A stretch of DNA of 55,363 nt from an uncultured Lachnospiraceae bacterium (GCA_910585905.1 CAJUID010000017.1:1-55363), one strand, 5' to 3'; shown: positions 41,543 to 51,735, counted from the first letter of the stretch. The notes: generated by a model from the letters alone, not told the origin. Made by a program: numbers and translations.

Positions 41543-41742
41543 AAATGTTTTTTGTGTTGACATTTCTTTCTTGCCGACAAGTGATACTATACACTACTTT
41601 GACAAAAAATGCAAGTACTTTTTTTATTTTTTTTTGATGACGATAAAATTCTGAAAAAGACACTACATAACTGAAATTATATATGTGAATTATTGTAAAT
41701 AAAAAAGTAAATGCTGTTGCTCTGTTAATTCATGCCTGCTGC
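41543..41742. other. A/T-rich gap upstream of repeat copy 2
   Basis: About 200 bases, strongly A/T rich, between the tRNA and the repeat. It should hold the - strand tRNA promoter; I cannot fix one with confidence. Confidence 0.4.
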
Positions 41743-41893
41743 ATTGATTCTCGCGTACGCAACGAGCCAAACGCAATGCTTGCAAGGAACTGAAAGTTCC
41801 TTTGCACTTGGCGACTGCGCGCGGGTCACATACCCCGCTGCTCTGCAGCGTTGCAAGTTTGATACCCCGTTGCTTGCAGCGGGGTTGTTGATT
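41743..41893. repeat. Dispersed structured repeat, copy 2 (151 bp)
   Basis: Same orientation and ends as copy 1 at 1239-1370. The first 34 and last 92 or so bases are identical; the middle differs: here AGGAACT-GAA-AGTTCCT makes a longer hairpin, adding 19 bases. Located between tRNA-Glu and glmM. Confidence 0.85.
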
Positions 41894-42031
41894 TCGTTAT
41901 GTGGTTATGCTAAAATAAATTGCCGAGTGATTTTCTGCATATATTTAAGGGATCAGAAATAGATTAATGGAAAAGATGCCCCATTCTTTAGGAATGTAGG
42001 GAAGAGAGAAATATTAGATGGAGGAATTAAA

Positions 42032-43375
42032 ATGAAATATTTTGGGACGGATGGATTTCGCGGGGAGGCTAATGTTGATTTAAATGTAGTACATGCATAC
42101 AAGGTAGGAAGGTTTTTGGGATGGTATTATGGAAAGGAGCATAAGGCTAGGATAGTGATTGGCAAGGATACCAGGCGTTCTAGCTATATGTTTGAGGATG
42201 CTTTGGCATCCGGCCTGACAGCTTCGGGTGCGGATGTGTATCTGTTGCATGTGACGCCAACACCGAGCGTGTCCTATGTCGTGCGCACAGAGCAGTTTGA
42301 CTGCGGTATTATGATTTCTGCAAGTCATAATCCATATTATGACAATGGTTTAAAGGTGATTAATGGCGGCGGGCACAAGCTGGAGGCGGAGATAGAGGAG
42401 AAAATCGAAGCCTACATAGATAGTGAAGAGGATACCATTCCGTTTGCGACAAAGGAAAAGATTGGGCGTACAGTAGATTACGCGGTTGGGCGCCACAGAT
42501 ATATCGGTTATCTGATGTCGCTTGCTACACGTTCTTTTAAAAATATCAGTGTGGGGCTTGACTGTGCAAACGGTTCATCCTATTCTGTGGCCAAAGGTGT
42601 TTTTGATGCACTTGGGGCTAAGACATTTGCAATTGGGATGGAGCCCGATGGAACAAATATAAATGATGGCTGCGGCTCTACCCATATTGAGAATCTTCAG
42701 GCATACGTCAAAGAGAATCATCTGGATGTAGGTTTTGCTTATGATGGGGATGCAGACCGCTGTATTGCAGTGGACGATAAAGGAGAAATTATTGATGGAG
42801 ATGCCATAATGTATCTGTGTGGCTGTTATCTCAAAGAAAAGGGTGAGTTAAATAATAATACGATTGTGACGACTGTTATGTCTAATCTTGGATTATATAA
42901 GGCACTTGACCAGAAAGGGATTGCCTATGAAAAGACAGCAGTTGGCGATAAGTATGTCAATGCAAATATGATGGAGAATGGGCATTCCCTTGGAGGGGAG
43001 CAGTCCGGCCATATTATTTTTAGCAAGTATGCTGTGACAGGCGATGGTGTTCTGACTTCCCTTATGTTAATGGAAGTAATGCTGGAAAAGAAAGCGAAGT
43101 TATCGGAACTGCGAAAAGAGCTAAAGATTTATCCACAGCTGTTAAAAAATGTACGTGTGGCAGATAAGGCTGCAGCAAGAATGGACAGTGATGTCGATGC
43201 GGCTGTAAAGAGAGTAGAGGAGGCCCTTGGGGATGAGGGGCGCATTCTTCTTAGGGAGAGTGGCACGGAGCCGTTGATCCGTGTTATGGTTGAGGCGAAA
43301 TCAGAAGAACTTTGCAGCCAGTATGTCAGCGAAGTTGTGGATGTATTATATAAGAAAGGCCACGCTGTAGAATAA
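42032..43375 (+). CDS. glmM: Phosphoglucosamine mutase
   Basis: Converts glucosamine-6-phosphate to glucosamine-1-phosphate for UDP-GlcNAc. MKYFGTDGFRG, the phosphoserine loop ISASHNPYYDNG with S98, the metal loop DGDADRC and the C-terminal LLRESGTEPLIRVM are all present. 447 aa. ATG follows GGAGGAA. Confidence 0.96.
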   Translation: MKYFGTDGFRGEANVDLNVVHAYKVGRFLGWYYGKEHKARIVIGKDTRRSSYMFEDALASGLTASGADVYLLHVTPTPSVSYVVRTEQFDCGIMISASHNPYYDNGLKVINGGGHKLEAEIEEKIEAYIDSEEDTIPFATKEKIGRTVDYAVGRHRYIGYLMSLATRSFKNISVGLDCANGSSYSVAKGVFDALGAKTFAIGMEPDGTNINDGCGSTHIENLQAYVKENHLDVGFAYDGDADRCIAVDDKGEIIDGDAIMYLCGCYLKEKGELNNNTIVTTVMSNLGLYKALDQKGIAYEKTAVGDKYVNANMMENGHSLGGEQSGHIIFSKYAVTGDGVLTSLMLMEVMLEKKAKLSELRKELKIYPQLLKNVRVADKAAARMDSDVDAAVKRVEEALGDEGRILLRESGTEPLIRVMVEAKSEELCSQYVSEVVDVLYKKGHAVE

Positions 43376-43400
43376 TAGCGAAGTTTTTTTAACAAATCTC

Positions 43401-43430
43401 TTGCTTTTATAGGGGGTGTCATGCTATATT
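43401..43430 (+). promoter_or_regulatory. Putative promoter for tig
   Basis: TTGCTT (43401-43406) and TATATT (43425-43430) with 18-base spacing, about 57 bases before tig. Confidence 0.5.
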
Positions 43431-43486
43431 ATACAAATGGTGGTTTACGGGCGGGACCCGTGCAGATATAAGGAGGAAATGTTAGA

Positions 43487-44773
43487 ATGAGTGTACAGGT
43501 GGAAAAGTTAGAAAAGAGTATGGCAAAGCTTACGATTGAAGTTGCTGCTGATGAGTTTGACGCTGCAATTACTAAGGCGTACCAGAAGAGCAAGAGTAAG
43601 ATTGCGTTACCAGGTTTCCGTAAAGGGAAAGCACCCCGCGCTATGATCGAGAAAATGTATGGTGCTGGGATTTTTTATGAGGATGCTGCAAATATCCTTA
43701 TTCCAGATGCGTATGAGGATGCTGCTAAGGAAAGCGGCCTGGAGATTGTAGCTCAGCCAGAGATTGAGATTGTTCAGATTGAAAAAGGCAAAGAGTTTAT
43801 TTTTACAGCAGTTGTGGCTGTGAAGCCAGAAGTTACACTTGGTGAATACAAGGGAATTGAGATTGAGAAGAAGGTAGCAGAGGTTACAGAGGAAGAAGTT
43901 GCCGAAGAGATTGACCGCATCAGGGAAACAAATTCGCGTATGATTACCATTGATGACAGGGCAGCCGAAGAAGGGGATACGGTTGTGATCGACTTTGACG
44001 GTTATGTAGACGGTGAGCAGTTTGAAGGCGGAAAAGCCGAAGACTATGCTCTGGAACTTGGCTCCCATTCCTTCATTGATACATTTGAAGAGCAGTTAGT
44101 TGGAAAGAATATTGGCGAGGATGTAGAAGTAAATGTAACATTCCCTGACCAGTATCAGGCAGAGGAGCTTCAGGGCAAGCCTGCTTTGTTCAAGGTAAAG
44201 ATAAAAGAAATTAAGATGAAAGAACTGCCAGAGTTAGATGATGAGTTTGCGCAGGATGTTTCTGAGTGTGATACTCTGGAAGAGTACAGGCAGGAAACAA
44301 GAGAGAAGCTTTTACAGTCAAAAGAAGCTGCCATTACAAGAGAGAGAGAAGAGGACGTTGTCAACAAGATTATTGAGAACGCGCAGATGGAGATTCCGGA
44401 TCAGATGGTTGCTGCACAGACACGCCAGATGACACAGGAGTTTGCAGGCCGTTTACAGTCCCAGGGACTTTCTTTAGAACAGTATATGCAGCTTACTGGC
44501 CTGACAGCCCAGAAGATGATGGAAGAGTTGCAGCCGCAGGCATTAAAGCGTATCCAGAGCCGTCTTGTTTTAGAGGCAGTTGTGGAGGCTGAGCATATTG
44601 AGGCAACGGATGAAGACCTTGAGAAAGAAATTGAGAATATGGCTTCTATGTACCAGATGGAGGCAGATAAGTTAAAAGAACTGATGGGTGATGAAGAGAA
44701 GGAACAGATTCGTATGGATATCGCTGTACAGAAGGCAGTAGACCTTGTAGTAAGTGCGGCAGCAGAAAAATAA
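43487..44773 (+). CDS. tig: Trigger factor
   Basis: Ribosome-associated chaperone and prolyl isomerase, 428 aa. The ribosome-binding loop GFRKGKAPRAMIEK (about 44-57), the FKBP-type domain with EEGDTVVIDFDGYVDG (about 160-175), and the helical C-terminal substrate cradle are in order. tig-clpP-clpX-lon is a conserved protein quality cluster. Confidence 0.97.
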   Translation: MSVQVEKLEKSMAKLTIEVAADEFDAAITKAYQKSKSKIALPGFRKGKAPRAMIEKMYGAGIFYEDAANILIPDAYEDAAKESGLEIVAQPEIEIVQIEKGKEFIFTAVVAVKPEVTLGEYKGIEIEKKVAEVTEEEVAEEIDRIRETNSRMITIDDRAAEEGDTVVIDFDGYVDGEQFEGGKAEDYALELGSHSFIDTFEEQLVGKNIGEDVEVNVTFPDQYQAEELQGKPALFKVKIKEIKMKELPELDDEFAQDVSECDTLEEYRQETREKLLQSKEAAITREREEDVVNKIIENAQMEIPDQMVAAQTRQMTQEFAGRLQSQGLSLEQYMQLTGLTAQKMMEELQPQALKRIQSRLVLEAVVEAEHIEATDEDLEKEIENMASMYQMEADKLKELMGDEEKEQIRMDIAVQKAVDLVVSAAAEK

Positions 44774-44782
44774 AATTTCCAG

Positions 44783-44828
44783 ATCGGCGGTGGCGGATGT
44801 GGGTGACCACATCTGCTGTAGTGCCGAT
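44783..44828 (+). other. Long hairpin with GTGA tetraloop between tig and clpP
   Basis: ATCGGC/GCCGAT at the base and a 10-bp upper stem (44793-44802 with 44807-44816) capped by GTGA, a GNRA-type loop. No T run follows, so it is not a standard terminator; an mRNA processing or stability role is possible. Confidence 0.6.
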
Positions 44829-44857
44829 ATTTGAGAGTTTGAAAGGGGTGTTAAGAC

Positions 44858-45445
44858 ATGGGATATAGTATTCCTTATGTTATTGAGAAGACGAGCAGCG
44901 GAGAGCGTTCGTATGATATTTATTCCAGGCTGTTGCAGGACAGGATTATTATGCTGTCTGGTGAGGTAAATGATGATATCGCTAGTCTGGTTGTTTCACA
45001 GTTATTATTTTTGGAATCACAGGATCCGAAAAAGGATATTTCTTTATATATAAATAGTCCAGGTGGAGTCGTGAGCTCTGGGCTTGCAATTTATGATACC
45101 ATGAATTATATCAAATGTGATGTTTCTACAATATGTATGGGACTGGCTGCCAGTATGGGTTCTTTCCTGCTTGCGGGCGGTGCAAAGGGAAAGAGGCTGG
45201 CACTGCCAAATGCGGAGATTATGATTCATCAGCCAGCAGGCGGTGCGAAGGGACAGGAGACAGAAATTAGGATTGTGGCAGAGCAGATGTTAAAGACAAG
45301 AGAACGCCTAAATAGAATCCTCTCTGAGAATACGGGCAAGCCTCTGGATGTTATTGCTGTTGATACAGAGCGTGACAATTATATGACGGCTGAGGAAGCA
45401 AAAGAATATGGCCTGATTGACGAAATAATAACAAATAGGAAGTAA
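44858..45445 (+). CDS. clpP: ATP-dependent Clp protease proteolytic subunit
   Basis: 195 aa serine protease forming the ClpXP core. Catalytic triad S99 (LAASMGS), H124 (MIHQPAGG) and D173. Ends 24 bases before clpX. Confidence 0.98.
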   Translation: MGYSIPYVIEKTSSGERSYDIYSRLLQDRIIMLSGEVNDDIASLVVSQLLFLESQDPKKDISLYINSPGGVVSSGLAIYDTMNYIKCDVSTICMGLAASMGSFLLAGGAKGKRLALPNAEIMIHQPAGGAKGQETEIRIVAEQMLKTRERLNRILSENTGKPLDVIAVDTERDNYMTAEEAKEYGLIDEIITNRK

Positions 45446-45468
45446 TTGGTTTCTGAACGGAGGTTAGC

Positions 45469-46770
45469 ATGGCAGGAAAAAAAGAAGAGGGAAAATTAAA
45501 GTGTTCCTTCTGCGGAAAGACGCAGAATCAGGTACACAAGCTGATTGCAGGGCCTGGCGTATATATTTGCGACCAGTGTATTGAGTTATGCTCGGAAATC
45601 ATCGAAGAGGAATTTGGAGATATTGATGAGAGATACGAGATGGATTCTGATATCAATTTATTAAAGCCGAAGGAAATCAAAGAGTTTCTGGATGATTATG
45701 TAATTGGGCAGGAAGAGGCAAAGAAAGTTTTGTCTGTTGCAGTGTACAATCACTATAAAAGGGTTCTCTCCCAGAAAAACCTGGATGTTGAGCTTCAGAA
45801 GAGCAATATTATTATGCTTGGGCCGACTGGTTCTGGAAAAACATATATGGCACAGACACTGGCAAAAATCCTTAACGTTCCGTTTGCCATTGCAGATGCA
45901 ACTGCATTGACGGAGGCAGGTTATGTCGGTGAGGATGTAGAAAATATCCTGTTAAAGATTATTCAGGCTGCAGACTATGATATGGAGCGTGCAGAACACG
46001 GCATTATCTATATTGATGAGATTGACAAGATTACCAGGAAGGGCGAAAATGTTTCCATTACCCGTGATGTTTCTGGGGAGGGAGTACAGCAGGCTCTTCT
46101 TAAGATATTGGAGGGTACGGTTGCAAGTGTGCCGCCTCAGGGTGGAAGGAAACATCCGCACCAGGAGTTTTTCCAGCTTGATACCACCAATATTTTGTTT
46201 ATCTGCGGCGGTGCTTTTGACGGGCTAGATAATATTATCAGTTCACGTATAGGAAAGAAAGCAATTGGTTTTAATGCAGAACTCTCGGAGAGCGTGGAGG
46301 ACAATGTAGGCGAGTTGTTTAAGCAGGTTCTTCCAGAGGATTTAGTAAAATTTGGCTTGATTCCAGAATTAATTGGGCGTGTTCCGGTAACGGTATCTCT
46401 TGACTTGTTGGACGAGGAGGCGTTGACCAGAATTTTGGTGGAGCCGAAAAATGCCATTACAAAGCAGTATGAAAAATTATTTGAGATAGATGATGTAAAA
46501 TTGACATTTCAGGAGGATGCGATTAAGGCAATCGCTAAACGTTCTTTTGAGAGGAAGACGGGAGCCAGAGGGCTTCGCGCAATTATGGAATCTGTCATGA
46601 TGGATGCCATGTTTGAAGTGCCTTCTGATACGAATATAAAAGAATGCATTATCACAAAGGATTCGGTTCTTGGTGAGGAACAGCCAAAGTTACTGATGAA
46701 TAATGATGAGATGAAACTGCTTCCAAAGAGAAAAAAAGCAAAGAAGAAGGCAGAGGATGATATTGCCTGA
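45469..46770 (+). CDS. clpX: ATP-dependent Clp protease ATP-binding subunit ClpX
   Basis: AAA+ unfoldase for ClpP, 433 aa. N-terminal zinc-binding domain with C12, C15, C34 and C37; Walker A GPTGSGKT; Walker B IIYIDEIDKI; the IGF-type ClpP-contact loop region with RIGKKAIGF; sensor 2 GARGLRAIME. ATG follows GGAGG. Confidence 0.98.
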   Translation: MAGKKEEGKLKCSFCGKTQNQVHKLIAGPGVYICDQCIELCSEIIEEEFGDIDERYEMDSDINLLKPKEIKEFLDDYVIGQEEAKKVLSVAVYNHYKRVLSQKNLDVELQKSNIIMLGPTGSGKTYMAQTLAKILNVPFAIADATALTEAGYVGEDVENILLKIIQAADYDMERAEHGIIYIDEIDKITRKGENVSITRDVSGEGVQQALLKILEGTVASVPPQGGRKHPHQEFFQLDTTNILFICGGAFDGLDNIISSRIGKKAIGFNAELSESVEDNVGELFKQVLPEDLVKFGLIPELIGRVPVTVSLDLLDEEALTRILVEPKNAITKQYEKLFEIDDVKLTFQEDAIKAIAKRSFERKTGARGLRAIMESVMMDAMFEVPSDTNIKECIITKDSVLGEEQPKLLMNNDEMKLLPKRKKAKKKAEDDIA

Positions 46771-46817
46771 TAGGTCTGCGTGTGTGAAAGCGCAGCAATA
46801 GAAAATAGGATGACAGA

Positions 46818-46848
46818 AAAAGGGGGAAGCTTGCTTCCCTCCTTTTTT
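46818..46848 (+). terminator. Terminator-like hairpin between clpX and lon
   Basis: GGGAAGC (46824-46830) and GCTTCCC (46833-46839) followed by TCC and six Ts. It ends only 17 bases before lon and probably attenuates read-through. Confidence 0.7.
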
Positions 46849-46864
46849 GACAGGAAGGGTGTAA

Positions 46865-49177
46865 ATGATGGAAGAAAAGAGAGAAAAATATCCTTTTGTC
46901 CCACTCCGGGATGTAGTGATTTTTCCGGGAGTGACCGTTTATCTGGAGATTGCCAGAGATTTCACAAAGCAGGCAATGGTGAAGGCGATGGAGACCGATA
47001 AACTGGTTGTCACCACGGCACAGAAAGACCCGAATCTTGAAAATCCGGGCATGGATCAGCTTTTTTCCGTGGGTACACTGGCGGAGGTAAAGCAGTTAGT
47101 GCGGCTGCCTGGAAAGCGGATACAGGTGGTGATTACGGGTTTGCAGAGGGTGGAGCTGCAGTATCTGGAGACAAAAGAAGAATATATTGAGGTGGCTACA
47201 GAGCTATTTACAGATGAGGAAGAGCTGAATTATTCGTTGGAAGTAATTGCGATGATAAGAGGGCTGAAAGATATTTTTAAGGTATATGCTAATCTCAATA
47301 AAAAGATTAATAGTAAGATTGTTGAGGATATTCTTCTGATAACGGATTTGGATAAGCTGATCTACGAGATTTCTGCAAATATAACGATAAATTATATATT
47401 AAAACAGAAGATACTAAGCCATGAATCTGCTGTAAAGAGACATGAGGAGCTTGCGCTTATTTTAAACCGGGAAATCGGGATTATGCGGATTCAGGAGGAC
47501 ATTGCACTTAAGGTAAAGAGCCAGGTGGAGCAGAGCCAGAAAGAATATTATCTGAAAGAGGAGATTAAGGCGATCCACAAAGAGCTTGGGCAGGAGGATG
47601 TTCTCTCAGAAGCAGATAAGTATGCTGGGAAGGCAAAGAAACTGAAAGCTCCAAAGGCTGTAAAAAAGAAGCTAAAGGAGGAGATTAACCGGTTCCGGAA
47701 GGTATCGTCGAATTCTTCTGAGAGCGCGGTAATCCGTGGTTATATTGAGACGCTTTTGCGTTTCCCGTGGAAGAAAGAGAGCATTGAGCAGTTAGACCTT
47801 TCTCGGGCGGAAGAAATTTTAGAGGAAAACCATTATGGATTGGAAAAAGTAAAAGAACGTATATTAGAGTTTCTGGCGGTAAAGGCATTAAAGGAGGATG
47901 GGAAGAGTCCTATTATCTGCTTGGCTGGGCCTCCGGGGACAGGAAAAACATCTATTGCAAAGTCGATTGCCGCATCCCTGGATAGGAAGTATGTTAGGAT
48001 CTGTCTGGGCGGCGTTAGGGATGAAGCGGAAATTCGGGGACACAGGCGGACTTATGTGGGAGCTATGCCCGGAAGGATTGCGGCGGGGCTGATGAATGTG
48101 AAGGTTAGGAATCCGTTGATGCTTTTGGATGAGATTGATAAGCTTGGGGGAGATTATAAGGGCGACCCGGCTTCAGCTATGTTAGAGGTTCTTGACCCGG
48201 AGCAGAATAAGCATTTCGCTGATCATTATATTGAGCTTCCGATAAACCTCTCAAAAGTGCTGTTTATCTGTACTGCCAATACGACGGATACTATTCCAAG
48301 GCCGCTCTTAGACCGTATGGAAGTAATCCAGTTATCTGGTTATACAGAAACTGAAAAGTTCCACATTGCGAAAAGGCATCTTTTGCCAAAGCAAAAGGAA
48401 GAAAATGGGTTGAAATCTGGAAATCTTCATCTTTCTGACAAAGTTTTGTACAATATCATACGGTATTATACAAGGGAAGCTGGCGTGCGTGGGCTGGAAC
48501 GCAAAATTGCGCTGGTGTGTAGAAAGGCGGCCAGGAAGGTTGCTTTGGGCGAGACGGATACGGTACGTGTGACAGACCGCAATTATAAGGAGTATCTCGG
48601 AAAAGAGCTGCAGCGGATCAATCTGGCCAATGAGCATCCAGAGGTTGGCATTGTCCGTGGGCTTGCTTGGACAAGCGCCGGGGGTGACACGCTGGAAATT
48701 GAAGTAAATATTATGAATGGAAGCGGTAAGCTGGAACTAACCGGAAAACTTGGCGATGTTATGAAAGAGTCGGCTAAGATTGCCCTTTCGTACGTGAAGT
48801 CTGTGACGGCAGGGGATATGGCGGAGGAATATTTTGAGAAGCATGATTTTCATCTCCATGTGCCGGAGGGAGCGGTGCCAAAAGATGGGCCGTCTGCAGG
48901 GGTTACGATGGCAACGGCATTTTATTCTGCTGTTACTGGAAAAAAGGTGTATCCTGATATCGCGATGACAGGGGAGCTTACGCTGCGCGGCAAGGTGCTT
49001 GCGATTGGCGGGCTCAAGGAGAAGCTTTTGGCGGCAAAGGCTGCAGGTATTGCGAAAGCATTTGTTCCGATAGAAAATGACAGAGACATTGAGGAGATGG
49101 AAGAGGAGGTGCTTTCGGGTATTGAGATCTGTTATGCAAAGAAGGTAGAGGATATCTGGAAAGAGGCCCTGGAATAG
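46865..49177 (+). CDS. lon: Lon protease (LonA)
   Basis: ATP-dependent protease of 770 aa. N-terminal substrate-binding domain beginning FVPLRDVVIFPG, AAA+ module with AGPPGTGKT and LLDEIDKLG, and protease domain with the Ser/Lys dyad S677 (KDGPSAGVTM) and K720 (GGLKEK). ATG 46865 follows AGGAAGGG. Confidence 0.98.
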   Translation: MMEEKREKYPFVPLRDVVIFPGVTVYLEIARDFTKQAMVKAMETDKLVVTTAQKDPNLENPGMDQLFSVGTLAEVKQLVRLPGKRIQVVITGLQRVELQYLETKEEYIEVATELFTDEEELNYSLEVIAMIRGLKDIFKVYANLNKKINSKIVEDILLITDLDKLIYEISANITINYILKQKILSHESAVKRHEELALILNREIGIMRIQEDIALKVKSQVEQSQKEYYLKEEIKAIHKELGQEDVLSEADKYAGKAKKLKAPKAVKKKLKEEINRFRKVSSNSSESAVIRGYIETLLRFPWKKESIEQLDLSRAEEILEENHYGLEKVKERILEFLAVKALKEDGKSPIICLAGPPGTGKTSIAKSIAASLDRKYVRICLGGVRDEAEIRGHRRTYVGAMPGRIAAGLMNVKVRNPLMLLDEIDKLGGDYKGDPASAMLEVLDPEQNKHFADHYIELPINLSKVLFICTANTTDTIPRPLLDRMEVIQLSGYTETEKFHIAKRHLLPKQKEENGLKSGNLHLSDKVLYNIIRYYTREAGVRGLERKIALVCRKAARKVALGETDTVRVTDRNYKEYLGKELQRINLANEHPEVGIVRGLAWTSAGGDTLEIEVNIMNGSGKLELTGKLGDVMKESAKIALSYVKSVTAGDMAEEYFEKHDFHLHVPEGAVPKDGPSAGVTMATAFYSAVTGKKVYPDIAMTGELTLRGKVLAIGGLKEKLLAAKAAGIAKAFVPIENDRDIEEMEEEVLSGIEICYAKKVEDIWKEALE

Positions 49178-49197
49178 GCAGAGAAATGAGGGAAACG

Positions 49198-49809
49198 ATG
49201 AAGATTAAGAGTGTAAATCTGGAGACGGTGTGTGGAATAACTAGCAAGTTGCCAGATAACCAACTGGTGGAGATTGCTTTTGCCGGGCGTTCCAATGTGG
49301 GAAAATCTTCCCTGATTAATGCGCTGATGTACCGGAAAGCATATGCGAGGACATCAGAGCGTCCTGGAAAGACGCAGACCATTAACTTTTATAATATAAA
49401 TGACACTTTGTATTTTGTAGACCTGCCGGGATACGGTTATGCAAAGGTTCCACAGAAAGTGCAGGAGCAGTGGGGCAAAATGATTAACGGTTATCTAGAG
49501 AATTCCTCTGTACTCCGGCTGGTCTTTTTGCTGGTGGATATCCGCCACAAGCCAAACCAGAATGATAAGCAGATGTACGACTGGTGCATCTATTATGGGT
49601 TTAATCCAGTCGTGATTGCAACAAAGGAGGACAAGGTGAAGCGTTCCCAAAAGGCAAAGCGTGTCAAAGAGATTAAGGAGGCACTTGGCGTGGTAGAGGG
49701 AACGCCGGTGATTCCGTTTTCTGCCCTAAACAAAAACGGCAGGGAAGAAATCTGGGAATATATTGACATGGTTTATGAATCTTTTGTGGCGGAGGGCGAT
49801 ATGGAATAG
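49198..49809 (+). CDS. engB: Ribosome biogenesis GTPase YsxC/EngB
   Basis: GTPase for 50S assembly, 203 aa. P-loop GRSNVGKSSL, FVDLPGYGYAKV, and the TKEDK specificity motif. I use ATG 49198, preceded by GAGGG; ATG 49186 is in frame. lon-engB adjacency is conserved. Confidence 0.95.
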   Translation: MKIKSVNLETVCGITSKLPDNQLVEIAFAGRSNVGKSSLINALMYRKAYARTSERPGKTQTINFYNINDTLYFVDLPGYGYAKVPQKVQEQWGKMINGYLENSSVLRLVFLLVDIRHKPNQNDKQMYDWCIYYGFNPVVIATKEDKVKRSQKAKRVKEIKEALGVVEGTPVIPFSALNKNGREEIWEYIDMVYESFVAEGDME

Positions 49810-49911
49810 ATTACCGCATATTGAGATGAATGGCTGCGGCTAGTGACTACTATTATTTAGCGCTATTCGTTTTATCACAACAGTTCTTAAGATAGAAAGG
49901 AATGGGGAGAT

Positions 49912-51735
49912 ATGGCAGGGAGGAAGAGAGAAAAAACATTTTTTTATCAGGGAATATTTGCAGTATGTTTGCTGCTGTTTTCTATCGTTGCATTTCGGTA
50001 TGTGGCGAGAGCTGATGTCTATCTGTTAAATGGCAGCAGTGGAAGGATTTTTATAGGAGATTCTCTTACGGTTTCTGAGTTTTTTGTGAAGGAGGAGGCG
50101 GACAAGGTTTTGCCAGAAAGCCTTCAGTATTCGGTATCGGAGGAGAGTGAGGATGCAGGCTGCATTGCATTGTCGCCTGATGGGACAGTGTTGGCGGTAT
50201 CAGAGGGAAATGTGGCTATTCAGGTCACATACCAGCTTACTGATGATAGTTCCCAAAGGACGGAAACTTTTTACATAACAGTGCTGGCGCCAGAAACGGT
50301 GACAGCCAAATATGGGGAAAAAATCTGGCTGGCTGCATTTGATATGTACAATCCGTATCAGGAGGCGGATCTTGGTGAGGAAGGCATTGGGGCATATACC
50401 TATTCTTTTTCCAATGACAGCGTAGTTTTGGATCAGGGAAGGGAGGGCATTGTGGTTCAGGGGTTCCATGATGTTCAGGTTTATCTGGAAAAGACGACTA
50501 CAAAGATTTTAGTTGCTAATATTGAAGTAAATGCCCCGAAGTTTAGGCGGGCAAGAATGGCAAGGGCAACAAAAACAGATGCATTTTATCCGGGTCTGTT
50601 AAATTGTACTCTGGATTCCTACTCTGATTATGCGCAGGATGCAATCTATCTGGCAGAACCGCAGTGGAGTGTGGAGGATGAAGAGATTGTTACGTTGACG
50701 GAATCTGGATTTCTTGCGGCTGCAAAGGGCACCACTAAGATTATGGCGTCGTTTACTGCGAAAAATGGTGACAACTTAATATTGACACTTCCTGTTACAG
50801 TAACTGACCCAAAGCTTACAAAAAATATGCTTGTAACAGCTTCTGGTATAGAAAAAAAGGCTCCGGTTTCTGGCACTTGCAGTGACAGCATTTTTTCGAA
50901 GAATAAAGATGATTATAGCGGTAGTTTCGAGGATGAGGATGGAGATACTAGTGCAGAGGGAAGCGGGTTTAAATATGCAAATATGGCGCTGAATGGAACA
51001 TTAAAAGGTTTTCAGGAAGGCACAGAAAAGATTACATTTTTTGTAGATGGCAGGGAATTTAGCATGACACTTGTTATCACAAACCCGCGCTATGCAAAAA
51101 ATACATTTACGATGTACAAAGGATTGAAAAAGGCACTGCCGATATTGGGGCTGCATCAAAAATACAGTACAATAAGTTATGCATCTGCAAAGACAAGTGT
51201 TGCAGCAGTTACAAAGACAGGAAATGTCACAGCAAAGAAAGTGGGGACTGCAAAGTTAAAAATTAAGGCAGATGGCAAGACTTTTTATGTGTGGGTGGAA
51301 GTTGCGGCAAAAAGAGCATATCAGGCGGCAAAGAGGGAGATTGCGATTTCAAAAACAAAGACGAAATATAGCCAGGTAAAACGGATGTTATCTGGATTTT
51401 ACGACTGTAGCTCGCTAGTTTCCAGAGTATACCGAAAATTTGGCGTTTATTTTGGAAGCAAATCCGGCTGGTCGCCAACGGCTGCAGGAATTGGCCAGTG
51501 GTGTTCAAGCCATAATAAAGTGATTGCAAAAAAGGCACTGGATTATACAAAGCTGGTTCCGGGTGACCTGGTATTTTATTCATATACAAAGAATGGAAGA
51601 TACAAAAATATCAGCCATATTGAGATGTATGTTGGCAATGGGATGAGCGTTTCGGCAAGTAGCAGCCGTAATGCGGTAGTGCATTATGGATATGGCACAA
51701 ATAGTGTAGTTATGATTGCCCGTCCATTGAAATAA
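49912..51735 (+). CDS. Secreted NlpC/P60 peptidoglycan endopeptidase with Ig-like domains
   Basis: 607 aa. Signal peptide or anchor at residues 10-32 (GIFAVCLLLFSIVAF), then about 450 residues that look like several bacterial Ig-like (Big2) repeats, each with a valine/threonine-rich core and a GTAK or GTTK turn. The C-terminal NlpC/P60 domain has catalytic C499 in FYDCSSLVSRVY and H569 in NISHIEMYVGNG. Likely cuts peptide stems of peptidoglycan while the Ig-like part holds the wall or surface. ATG follows GGGGAG. Confidence 0.85.
   Translation: MAGRKREKTFFYQGIFAVCLLLFSIVAFRYVARADVYLLNGSSGRIFIGDSLTVSEFFVKEEADKVLPESLQYSVSEESEDAGCIALSPDGTVLAVSEGNVAIQVTYQLTDDSSQRTETFYITVLAPETVTAKYGEKIWLAAFDMYNPYQEADLGEEGIGAYTYSFSNDSVVLDQGREGIVVQGFHDVQVYLEKTTTKILVANIEVNAPKFRRARMARATKTDAFYPGLLNCTLDSYSDYAQDAIYLAEPQWSVEDEEIVTLTESGFLAAAKGTTKIMASFTAKNGDNLILTLPVTVTDPKLTKNMLVTASGIEKKAPVSGTCSDSIFSKNKDDYSGSFEDEDGDTSAEGSGFKYANMALNGTLKGFQEGTEKITFFVDGREFSMTLVITNPRYAKNTFTMYKGLKKALPILGLHQKYSTISYASAKTSVAAVTKTGNVTAKKVGTAKLKIKADGKTFYVWVEVAAKRAYQAAKREIAISKTKTKYSQVKRMLSGFYDCSSLVSRVYRKFGVYFGSKSGWSPTAAGIGQWCSSHNKVIAKKALDYTKLVPGDLVFYSYTKNGRYKNISHIEMYVGNGMSVSASSSRNAVVHYGYGTNSVVMIARPLK

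Noticed and set aside
41382..41663. 93-aa frame on the - strand
   Set aside because: It runs straight through the tRNA-Glu gene and is not a protein.
41732..41962. 76-aa frame over repeat copy 2
   Set aside because: The reading frame is not kept in copy 1, where the central arm differs by 19 bases, so the repeat is not conserved as coding.
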